NCBI GenBank assembly: GCA_026874595.1
Contig: CM049313.1
Location: forward strand, 33,509,159 to 33,573,158
Reading direction: 5' to 3'
Length of the DNA stretch: 64,000 bases
Source of the DNA: Sipunculus nudus
Taxonomy: Eukaryota > Annelida > Sipuncula > Golfingiida > Sipunculidae
The stretch's first letter is position 1; each line of letters starts with the position of its first letter. This document shows, one piece after another, positions 33,052-44,442 of the stretch. The notes beneath the pieces are model-generated. The model searched no databases. It was not told the DNA's origin and saw only the letters and a list, made by a program, of their open reading frames with translations. Both the position numbers and the translations under genes were made by a program.

Positions 33052-36000
33052 TAGCTCAGCTGACTGAAAGTCATCTGAGCTATAGCGATCACTCTTTGTC
33101 CGTCGTCCGTCTGTCCGTCCGTTAACCAGGCACAAATCGTAACCGCTGGACCTAGAACCTTGTTACTTGGGATTCTGAGAGGTCCATAAAAAATCTCCTT
33201 GGAAACCAGAAATTAGGTCTCTGTTACCCATATCCTTCGAGCTATGTGGCCCCAAAGTACCCCCCAGAAAAGTCAAAAATTTCATACAAAAACTTCAATA
33301 TCTCATTAACTACTTGACTGATGGTCATGATTTTTGGCATACATATTGATCATGAGATGTTACATCACTTCCTGCAGACTGGTGGCGCCACCTATATTTT
33401 CGATTTTTTACGAATTTTTTTCTCTATTTTTGAGACCTTTAAAAATGTGAACATCTGTTAACAAGGCACAAATCATAAAGACTGGACTTAGAATCTTAAT
33501 TCTTGACACACTGAGAGGTCCATGAAAAATCTCCTTGGAAACCAGAAATTAGGTCTCTGTTACCCATATCCTTTGAGCTATCGGGCCCCAAAGTACCCCC
33601 CAGAATAGTAAAAAATTTCATACAAAAACTTCAATATCTCAATAACTACATCACTGATGGTCTTCATTTTTGGCATACATATTGATCATGAGATGTTCGA
33701 TCAGTTCCTGCAGACTGGTGGCGCCACCTGTACTGTTTGATTTTTTACGATTTTTTCCTCTATTTTTGAGACCTTTGAGGATGCTGTCATCTGTTAGCGT
33801 GGCACAAATCGTAACGACTGGACCTAGAATCTTCATTTTCGACACACTGAGAGACCTATGAAAAGTATCCATGGAAACCAGAAATTAGGTCTCTGTTACC
33901 CATATCCTTGGAGCTATAGGGCCCAAAATTACCCCCCAGAATAGTCAAAAATTTCATACAAAAACTTCAATATCTCATTAACTACATCACTGATGGTCAT
34001 GATTTTCGACAGACATATTGATCATGAGATGTTTCATCAGTTTGTGCAGACTGGTGGCGCCACCTGTATTTTTCAATGTTCACAAATTGTTTTCTACATT
34101 TTTGAGACCTTTAAGGATGTAGTTATCTGTCAACAGGGTACAAATCGTAACGACTGGACCTAGAATCTTCGTTCTTGACACACAGGGAGACCCATGATAA
34201 GTCTCCATGGAAACCTGAAATTTGGTCTCTGTTACCCATATCCTTTGAGCTATGGCACTCCAAAGTACAGCTCAGAATAATGGAAAATTTGATACAAAAG
34301 CTAAAGTATCTGAACAACTAATGCAGAGATAACCATAATTGTTTGCATGGATATTGATCATGGAGTGTTTCATAAGTTTCTGCAGACTGGTGGCACCACC
34401 TGTATTTGTTCGTTTTTTTTTACGAAATTTTTCTGTATTTTTGAGACCTTTAAAGATATGAACATCTGTTAACAGGGTACAAATCATAAAAACTGGACCA
34501 AGAATCTTCATTCTTGACACACAGGGAGACCCATGAAAAGTCTCCATGGAAACTTGAAATTAGGTCTCTGTTACCCATATTCTTTAAGCTGTATGGGTCC
34601 AAAATACCCCCCCCCCATGAATAATGGAAAGTTTGATACAAAAACTGCAGTATTTCAATAACTACAACACTGATGGTCATGATTTTCGGCATACATATTG
34701 ATCATGAGCTGTTCCATCAGTTGTGCAGACTGGGTGTGCCACCTCTATTTTTTTTTCAAATTTTTTTCTTTTTTTTGAGACCTTTAAAGATGTGGTTATC
34801 TGTCAACAGGGTACAAATCGCAACAACTGGACCTAGAATCTTCATTCTTGTCATGCAAGGAGGCCCATGAAAGGTGCCTGTGGAAACTTGAAATTAGGTC
34901 TCTGTTACCCATATCCTTCAAGCTATACGACTCCGAAGTATCCCTCAGAATAATGGACAATTTGATACAAAAACTGAAGTATCTGAACAACTAATGCAGA
35001 GATCACCATGATTTTTTGCACGGATATTGACCATTAAGTTTTTTTATTAGTTTCTGCAGACTGGTGGAGCCACCTGTATTTTTGTATCTGCCAAAACGAA
35101 GTTTTGCGGATACTATGTTTTTGACCGAGTCCTCCGCCGTGGCGGCATTCGTTTCCAGAGAGCTTCTCGGAGACTAATGGACCGATTTTTCCCAAACTTA
35201 CACCTATTATCGGGTCACATGTGAACTGGTGCCTAACCAATTTGCATTGACCTCTGACCTTTCCTCTCTATCCAGTGTCCATTTGTGGGTCTGTTTCCAC
35301 TCATAAACCCTCATATCTCGGGAACCGTTTGACCGATCAGGAAATAAAATTGATACAAATGTAGCCCTTGGATTGCTTTATAACATACACAAAAAATGGT
35401 GGCGCCACCTGTAACCATGTTTGCACAGTGTCCATCTGTTCATCTGCCTTGGGTTAAAATCACTCGTATCTCTGCAGTGAATTGACTAATTCACCTGAAA
35501 TTCGTCATGTGTATACATCCAGGATAGCTTTCTTGATTTTATGACAGGTGGCGCCACCTACGTTCACGTTCACGCTGATGACATCCAAGCTTATATCTCG
35601 GGAACCGTTTGACTGATCAGGAAATCAAATTTATACAAATGTAGCCCTTTGATAGCTCTGTAACATACACAAAAAATGGTGACGCCACCTGTAACAATGT
35701 TTGCACAGCGTCTGTCTGTTAGTCTACCGTGGCCTAAAATTACTCATTTCTCTGTAGTGGTTCGACATAACTGCCTAAAATTTTGCAGGTTTATACATCG
35801 TGGACAGCTTTCTTGATTTTATGACAGGTGGCGCCACCTAAATTCTAGTTAAGGCTGGACACATCCAAGCTCATATCTCAGGAACCATTTGACCGATTGG
35901 GCCAAAATTGTGCATGTGTTTAGATCTCACATAGGTCTTTATCATACACAAAACTGGAGGGGTTACCTGCAAAGATTTTTGCACAGTGTTTGTCTGTTTG

Positions 36001-36437
36001 TCTGCCATGGGCAAAAATCGCTCATATACATGTAGTGGTTTGACTTTTCTGCCTAAAATTTTGCAGGTGTATACAACTTGGACAGATTTCTGGATTTGTG
36101 GTAGGTGGCACAACCTACATACACATTTAGGCTGCAGACATCCATGCTAATATGCAACATACCTCACTCTATTTCCCCTTGCCACTCAATCCATGCCTCA
36201 CTATCCGATTTTGGCAGATACATGTAGTCACTTGTCGGTTACCCGTATTCTAGTTTTAAAAGTTTACACATTTTTCTCTATTTTTGAGATATATAAATAC
36301 AGACTAAATCTTGGCCTGTTGGTTAATCTGTTTGATGCTTCAGCTGAATGGGTATATACTACCATTCTGGTGATAAAATTTCCTTTTGCGAATCTCTTCC
36401 CAGTCAGCTGAGCGTCATGACCCATGGGTCACTTGTT
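33052..36437 (+). mobile_element. Helentron/HINE-like element with about 345-bp tandem units, split by a nested Helitron
   Basis: The 5' end follows a T run with a hairpin (TAGCTCAGCTGACT/AGTCATCTGAGCTA, one mismatch). Inside are about six units of roughly 345 bp, each with ctgcagactggtggcgccac, ttttgagacctttaa and attaggtctctgttacccat. The 3' end has agtcagctgagcgtcatgac and the palindrome TGACCCATGGGTCA, then cttgtta. The 5' and 3' hairpins with internal tandem repeats fit Helitron-like non-autonomous elements; the subclass is inference. No protein is encoded. Confidence 0.7.
35087..36253 (+). mobile_element. Non-autonomous Helitron (1,167 bp) nested in the HINE-like element
   Basis: It starts TCTGCCAAAAC after A at 35086 and ends ATTCTAG before T at 36254. 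The 5' hairpin is GTATCTGCCAAAAC/GTTTTGCGGATAC, and the 3' region gtagtcacttgtcggttac matches the hairpin of the copy at 10419-11332 with mutations. The host unit resumes on the right with ctctatttttgag, which shows a clean A/T insertion. Confidence 0.85.
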
Positions 36438-39244
36438 ATTACACGTGGCCTGCATGTTTAAATAATTGTTGTTGGTTTAAAACTGAAGATGAAGCTTCTG
36501 GTCACACTGACTTTTCGATTTCTGGTAAGATTTAACCTCGATGTGTCTTGTAAAATTACAATATTTTAGTGTCAAATTTGTGAAATGTGCCCTGTTACAT
36601 ACATTGGATTTGGAATATCCAAGAAGATTTTAACAGACACTGTCGGCACGCAAAGTTTGAACTTCCGTAAGGTATTAAAAGTATTGATACATATACTATT
36701 CAGCCTTTATCGCACTTGATTTGCGTTTATCGCATCCGTTTATCACTAGAAATGCAATGAGAATGCAAGAGTCCTACAGCATCACATAAGACTTACAGGC
36801 GTCTTAATTATACATCTTTTTGTCCAATCACACCAGGATTTATGCCTAAAAACGTACGTGTTTTCATTTAAATTACATTCTGATGATGGTCAAACTACAC
36901 TGGTTTAATTTAGCTTTAAACTCTATATTTTAATGAATTTTAGCCACATCGATATATACATGTTTGCAATCCTTAGAATATTCTCAATAAGATGATATAT
37001 TAACAGTGTCTCAGTTTTTGCTTTAAAGATTTTACGTTATGCGACCGGGGGATTACGATGTACAGTGTAGTTCAGGGGTCAGATTTTGGAAAACCTTAAG
37101 TGAGGCCACTGCCGCCAGACCTGCTGGTACCGTCTTCTTGTACAGGTAGGATCTTCCTGGGAGCCTGGCCTTTTAGCTCATTTTAGCAGACACCTTGCTT
37201 CATCAGACCGTCGTTAAAAAAAATAATCAGTACACACGCCTTATTAACAAGAACACATTCACCAGATACTGACCAGGTCGCCTCCCATCGCCAGAATGTC
37301 CATGTAAAAAGTTTTCCCCGCCGCGTAGACGGGCTATACGCGGGCCACCTGATTGGTTCAACTGTCATGTTAATAATTCAAGAAATAGCACGCTCTGAGG
37401 TTCACTGAAGCAAGTTCTCTGCCAAACCGAGCTTTATAGGCCTGATTAAAATAGGAGAACGACATCTTGGATACGATGGCCTAAATATATCTTGTAAATA
37501 ATAGTTATAATTTTATTATTAGTCATGTTAAAAACTACATAAGACATAATGTGGTTGGCTTTATGATCGCGAGGGTTTCAAATTCGCGATATTCTCGAAA
37601 GTAAAAATATCGCGAAATGAAAACCGTGAATAATACGTCACGTCCACACAGGTGGACAGTTTATACTCCATACCCACTGACATCTCAGATACCTCTTCCA
37701 TAAAATTTGAAAGATTGATGTTATGAATAATATACGTTTTACAGTACTTCAAGTTTGAAAAATGTACGAGGACTGTGAAAAAAAAATACCTCATGGGGGC
37801 TGTTCCCGAGCCTTTTCCTTGTATTCCGTTGTCACATTTTACTGTCGGCCGTTCGGCTTAGGCTAAAAAAGCTCTTTGTTCCAATTACATAGCCAAAAAA
37901 TAGGGTAGGTAGGGCACGAAAAAAGTATTTTATTGACAAATTATTGAATGTTTCAGGTTATATCATGGGAAAAGTGAATATAATAATCTATATAAGAATA
38001 CATTTTTGTACACGTTTATTAATAATAATAATAATAATAATTATATAATAAATTTTTGTTATTATAAATAACAATAAAAAATTAATAATTTATATATTTT
38101 TACAGAAAAGAACAGACTTAAATAATAAATGACAATTCCTGTTTTGATATTATCCGTTTTTTTAATTTGACGCACAAGTCTTCAGTTTCTTTACTATATA
38201 TATTGCGCGGTATTTTGGTGGGAGAACCTGTCAATTTTCAATTGTTCAAGGAAATTAGTCAAAAAAAAAAAAAAAAATAGAACACCTTAGGTTCAACAAC
38301 TGTTTTAACAAAGTGAAAATAATAAATAATGAAAAAAAGTCTTGTCCAAATGGTTTAAGAGAAATAGGAATTGAAAATGAAAATGACTGTCTGTGTAACA
38401 GACTATGTTTTAGGCACCCTGACAATAAAATAACGCTGTAAACCTTTCTCTGTTCTCTTTTCATTTGTCATAAAACTAATTCGTTACGAAAATAAACTTT
38501 AAACATTTACATATGGCCTCTTCTTGAATATTCCTTGGGGCCACACTGACAGAAATAAATGTTGTTTAAAATTATAATTTTAAAAAATATCTAGACTTGA
38601 TAGTGTGTATCTGTGGATTAAAATTTGAATCTTAAAATCAACGAGCAAAATTTTTGTTTAATTAATTAAATATTATGAACTGCATGATTTGAGATCGTTC
38701 GAAATTGCCCTTCGCCCCGAAAATTAGTATTTTCCGTCAGGCCTCATTATGGCCCTCTGGTATGCATGCTGGCAAGTCGGCAATATTCAGAAGTACATGT
38801 ATTGCCGTCTCGGCTGTGCAAATGACTTGAAATGAACCAATGACATGACGTGTCGTCACCGTGGCTACCAATTCGGGTACGTACATGTGTACCGATATTT
38901 GCTCTGTCGCCTGAACCAGCGCCCAGGAATAAAAACGAACGATTAAACAAACGTTTGACGGTCATTTAACAAAAGGTTTAGCGCAATTTGGCGGCATCAC
39001 GTGATCAATCTGTATTTTTTAGAGGGAGGGGGGGGGGGGGGGGGTTACATTTTACAACGGCTGTAAATAATGAGACCATATGATGCCATATTCGATACCG
39101 GCGGCGCGCCGATGTACTTCTTAATATGTACAGAAACCCTGATATAACGCACAATTATGAAATTGTTGAATGATCGTTTGACGGTTTTTTAGCCAGTTGT
39201 GGCACGCGAATTTTTCAATCAAATTGTTTGGGCCGCTGTTTTTT
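36438..39244. other. Intergenic DNA without recognised gene
   Basis: This stretch is AT-rich with a (TAA)n tract near 38023-38045, an A run at 38262-38277 and a G run at 39027-39044. A TCGCGAA-rich block at 37549-37640 is an inverted relative of 41030-41113. No coding evidence was found. Confidence 0.6.
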
Positions 39245-40600
39245 TAGCTCAGCTGACTGTTAGTCATCTGAGCTATATATAGCGATCATTATCTGTCTGT
39301 CGTCCGTCCGGCCATCCGGCCATCTGTCCGATAACAAAGCACAAATCGTAACCACTGGACCTGGAATCTTCTTACTTAACATCCAGAGAGGTCCCTGAAT
39401 GCATTGATCACCATGATTCTTTGCATGGATATTGATCATGATCATGGAGCGTTTATCAGTTTCTGCAGACTGGTGGCGCCACCTGTATTTTTTTCGATTT
39501 TTTGCGATTTTTTTTTCTCTATTATTGAGACCTCCAAAGATGCCGTCATCTGTTAACTGGGCACAAATTGTAACCGCTGTACATGGAATCTTCTCATTTT
39601 ACTGGCATCCAGAGAGGTCCATGAAAATTCTTCTTAGAAACCTGGAATTAGGTCTCTGTTACCCATATTCTTCAAGCTATGGGGCTCCGAAGTACCCCCC
39701 CCCCCCCCCCAGAATAATAAAAAAAATTGATACAAAAGCTCAAGTATCTCAACAACTAATGCATTGATCACCATGATTCTTAGCATGGATATTGATCATG
39801 GAGCGTTTATCAGTTTCTGCAGACTGGTGGCGCCACCTGTATTTTTTTCGGTTTATTACGATTTTTTTTTCTCTGTTTTTGAGAACTCAAAAGAAGCCGT
39901 CATCTGTTAACAGGGCACAAATTGTAACCGCTGGACCTGGAATCTTCTCACTTTACATCCAGAGAGGTACATGAAAAGTCTCCATGGAAATCTGAAATTA
40001 GGTCTCTGTTACCCATATTCTCTGAGCTATTGGGCTTATAAGCACCCCCATCATAATTAAAAATTTGATACCAAAGCAGGGCACAAATCATAAACATTGG
40101 ACCTGGAATCTTCTAACCTAATATCTAGGGAGGTCTATTAAAATCTCCTTGGAAACGTGTATTTAGGTCTCTGTTACCCATATTTTCTGAACTATGGGGC
40201 TTATAAATATAAGCACCCCTCAGAATAATTGAAAATTTGATACCAAAGTAGGACACAAATCATAACCTTTGGGCCCAGAATCTTCTAACTTGACATCCTG
40301 AGAGTTCCTCAAAAGTTTTCCCCAGAAACCTGAAATAGGGTCACAGTGAACTATATTCTCAGAGTTTTAGGTATGTTTGAGCACCCTAGAAATAATGCAA
40401 AATACACAAAAATTGCCAGATTCCTCATGAAAGGCCGATTGGTTTTTCATCAGATTTGTTGTGCTAACGGGTCTTGATGAACTTAAGCTAATATGCATGA
40501 ACAATGATGCCACCTACATTACCTTAATTAGTAGTCTGTGTAAGGACATATTGTCAACATGTCAGTCAGCTGAGCGTCATGACCCACGGGTCACTTGTTA
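39245..40600 (+). mobile_element. Second copy of the Helentron/HINE-like element (1,356 bp)
   Basis: It has the same 5' hairpin end after a T run (tagctcagctgactgttagtc), about three to four of the roughly 345-bp units, and the same 3' end (agtcagctgagcgtcatgac, TGACCCACGGGTCA, cttgtta). The first palindrome arm has one change relative to the copy at 33052. Confidence 0.72.
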
Positions 40601-43070
40601 AGGGTCGGTCGCATAGCCGGATACAGATATATAATCTTTTTTTTGGCCTTATAAGGGTAAAGACATTCCTTGGCACAGCCGCTACGTGACATGATTGTCG
40701 TTGCTAAGAGAATCAGATTTGGGGATCACATGTTAATTACAGGGAGGTCATGTTTATTCATCATTAAACAACAAGAATTTCTTCCAAATTAAGTGACATC
40801 ACAAGAGTCAAACGTACAGCACTGGTTTTATATTATCCATAAACAAAAAAAAACTTATATATATAATATCAGATCTTTTTTATTATCTGCCAATAATAAA
40901 CAAGGGTTTCCATTCCTCAGGTTTTACCTATTATCTTAGGTTTTATTCAAATTGACAAAGTTTTGGACACAATTAATTCATTAAATAGAATAATAGATAT
41001 ATAGGAGATAACTGAATGGTATATAAGATCGAGAAAATGGAATCCTCGCGAAACAATGAAAAATTAAAATCGCGAAAAGCTAACCCCGCGAATATGAAGC
41101 TAACCACAATACAACAGATTAATTTGTAACAGAAATATGCCCGTGCTGTGACATGAATCACTATTAAAAATTGATTAAAAGTTGATTTACGAGATTGATA
41201 CGCCAGTATATACCCGGCGTATATACCAGGAACTCTCATTTACTACACGAGAGTTTTTGAGTTAGCAATCGGGCAACACGTGATGATACAGTACAGAACA
41301 ATACCGGACAAATAAAAGAGGGACCGGTAAAATTAAGACCTACATGGGTGAAAAAGAAACACTAAAAGAGCGGATAGCGCCTCAAACCCCTGGATCCGCA
41401 TCCCCCCCCCCCCCCCCCCCCAAACTAAAAATAACCGTCCATGTTGTTACGTCGTACATTCACATCACAGTTACGGAGAGAGCAAATCACTGTAAATATA
41501 TGCTGATAATAAATACAAGACCCTACATACAGAATAAAAACAAAAAGCATTCCAGTGCCACACCCCTTACACATGCAGTTATCTCACTGTATTTCATCTA
41601 CTGATCCATTTCGTTCTTGCATGGATGAAATTGATTAGTAGGAATGTCATGAGATCCCAGCACGTCTTTTTACGTCAGCGCATCGCGTACAAAATGTCTT
41701 CATTGTAAACGTATCGTTCATTGCATGGTCTATATAGCGCAAAAATAGGCCTACAACACTGAGCTTATTTCATCATATCAACCATCTCGTGCTCTCAGAT
41801 CTTCAAATCTGCCCTTTCTTTTTAAGACCGCGGTGAATGTTTCCACGTTTGATGACAGGGCTAGAATGTCGCACTAGAAATTTGGAACAAGCTCCCGTCA
41901 AATGTTCGTTGTTCGATCACATTGACTAGTTTTAAAGAGTCCTCTATACGGCATCTCTTTAGAGAAGCGTAGGCTATTTTTAGCGATTTCTGTTGTTTTC
42001 AGGGATTCTTAAGATTAATTAATTTATATGTTTTTAATCATTTTACATATTTTATATATTTTCATCATATTTATATATTTTATTCATTTTAATGTTTTTG
42101 TACATGTACAGCGCCTTCATTAGGCATTTATGCTTAGATAAGTTGCGCTTTATAAATGTGTATATAACAATATCACATTCTATCTACATGTAGGACTACT
42201 CCATTGCCCTCCTGTGCCAGATGGCATCGGGCTTGGCTAGAATACAATTTTGATAAAGTTAATAAACCTGAATGGCTATTATAGCGCTGAAGGAAAATAG
42301 GCCTATAGAGTAAAGAACCCGTAGAGCATTTTGTACAGCCTAAACACAATTCCTTTCGAAAGCTTTTAGTGATGAGTCCACTGTCCGTGACATGTCGCCT
42401 CAGAACGGCAAAGTAAAAAAAAACGTGAGTCAGCGTGTCTTTTGTTGTCCCTGGTAACCACAGTTCTCACAAGCCGATAGTGCGTGGCCTCTCGATATCA
42501 GAGGGCAGGTGACCTACAAGTATATGCGTGTGTCACAATTTGGTATGTGTACGAGTGTTTTGTTGATACTTACATGAATATATGTGTATTAACACTAGTA
42601 ATACATACAGGTTTATGTTGTAATGCTATCAGGTGTAGCTTTACTAATTAGGAGTACTGTAATTATTTGAGGTAGGCTGTACCATGGTAGGGAAGGAAGG
42701 GTGGGGGGGGGGGGGGGGGGGTCGTCTTTGATGATGAGATGTTGCAAAGTTCCATACACATGGAGGTAAGATAAATTTCGAAAAGTTTTATTGTGTGATT
42801 TGTTCAATGGTTTGTTGAATATATATAGGCCTATATATATTGACCTTTTCCCTTCGTTTTAAGAATGTTGGAGGTCAACATAGTTTATTTTTTCATGTTT
42901 CAATCTCTAAAACAACTGCCCTTCTTTTCTTGACACCGAGAGCTCGAATCGGGGTCAGGTAATGCAACTCAAAAGTGTTCCTCGTCCTTTTATCATTATA
43001 CTCAATTATAGATTTGTATACCTAGCTGTATTGACAGGTATACCTGTGGGTCTAATATAACTGGGAAATA
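40601..43070. other. Intergenic DNA with repeats
   Basis: No gene was seen. It contains the inverted TCGCGAA block (41030-41113), a poly-C run at 41402-41420, a LINE 3' fragment (41800-42180, listed separately) and a poly-G run at 42703-42721. Confidence 0.6.
41800..42180 (+). mobile_element. 3' end of a LINE
   Basis: The plus strand carries the LINE C-terminal pattern EIWNKLPSNVRCSITLTSFK and SIRHLFREA before a TAG near 41969. An AT-rich 3' UTR follows, ending aagttgcgctttataaatgt. It is 5'-truncated, with earlier stops in the preceding frame. Confidence 0.7.
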
Positions 43071-43077
43071 CATAGTA

Positions 43078-43255
43078 CGACATATTATCTTGCACGTACG
43101 ACATACTATCTCGCACGTACGACATACTATCTCGCACGTACGACATACTATCTCGTACGTACGACATACTATCTCGTACGTACGACATACTATCTCGTAC
43201 GTGCGACATATTATCCCGCACGTGCGACATATTATCTCGTACGTACGACATAATA
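43078..43255 (+). repeat. 21-bp minisatellite, about 8-9 units
   Basis: The unit is cgacatactatctcgtacgt plus a, with g/t changes in the acgtacg part. Two further units in inverted orientation occur at 47540-47575, at the far end of the island. The 7-codon unit makes repetitive frames on both strands. Confidence 0.92.
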
Positions 43256-43465
43256 AATTTTACGGATCTGATTCATAGACTACACAACATGCCAACAGAT
43301 ATATGTGTAAGCAATATGTATATGTTAATAATGTATGTTTTCACAATTACTATATACTAGTATACAATATCTCTATCTCCTTGCAAACCGCTGGACCACC
43401 GTTGAAACCAACACACACACTCACATATCTATTTATTTATAGTATATATTTAAATGCTAGTCGAT
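43230..43465 (+). repeat. Left arm of a long inverted repeat
   Basis: It contains tctgattcatagactacaca, atatatgtgtaagcaatatg, ccttgcaaaccgctggacca and ttatttatag...taaatgcta in this order. The same blocks occur on the minus strand at 47340-47575 with point changes. Confidence 0.8.
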
Positions 43466-43499
43466 TCACATTTTTGTGTGTGTCCAGGTTTCTGTAATA

Positions 43500-44280
43500 T
43501 TTCAAGCAAGCGAAATATACATCAAATCGTCGTCTGACAGTCATACACAGAACTCTCATCTTAAGACAGGTGATTAAATAATGTTAGCAGTATATCGTGT
43601 TATAATAGGGAGCCTGTCATAATGTAAATAAGAAACAAATCTTGCCTTTGCCAAATTGAAACTACTTTTTGGAGAAAGAAGGGTTTGGTCAGGAGGTACA
43701 GCTCCCAAATAGCCTATTTTTTTTAAGTAACTGAGAATGGATATTTGTGAGGCAGGTTTCTAATATTCTAAACTGATCTGTCTAAGACTTAGATTTATAC
43801 ATAACACATCGTGTAGTTGATCGTTTAAACTATTTAATGCATATACAGGGGCGGATCCAGGATTTAGGAAAAGGGGGGGTCCAACCCAGGAGGACAAATG
43901 AAAATCCTAAAAACTAAATTATAAAAAATATATTAAAAACTATCTCCACGGACGTGCGATTAATCTGTGACAGAAGAATACGAAATTCTAAAATAAGTCT
44001 TAACCTCATATTTCAGGCTGATGTGGTGGTAAAATCTACACCTGAGATTTGTCTCATTTGCGGATTGGTAAAGGATCTTGTATGTTGTACATGTAAGTGT
44101 AACTCGCCCTACTCTAAACGGCATGAAGTTCAACTTATGGGATCAAGCAATTCGTTTCATGATATATGAATCATGAACCTCTCCTAATGGGCATCTCTGT
44201 ATTACAAAACCTCTATAAGTGTCTGTTAAGTTTTTACATAAGAAGGCCGGGTGACCAGAGGAAAGATCTTGGTCGCGCAC
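43500..44280. other. Noncoding part of the island
   Basis: No gene was seen. A gggcggatccaggattt block at 43852-43870 resembles one end of a widespread invertebrate repeat, but no partner end was found. Confidence 0.4.
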
Positions 44281-44382
44281 ATGTTGCTGTTGTTGTAACC
44301 TTTATTTCCTCCACTGGGCGGAGAATCAACAATTTACAATGATATAACATTAGATGAAAATTCAATACAATATTACACTAAA

Positions 44383-44442
<60 letters not shown>

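Noticed and set aside
43006-43278. Repetitive open frames on both strands and a CRISPR-like regular array
   Set aside because: The 21-bp units are directly adjacent with no unique spacers, so this is a minisatellite; the genome is that of an animal and no cas genes are present.
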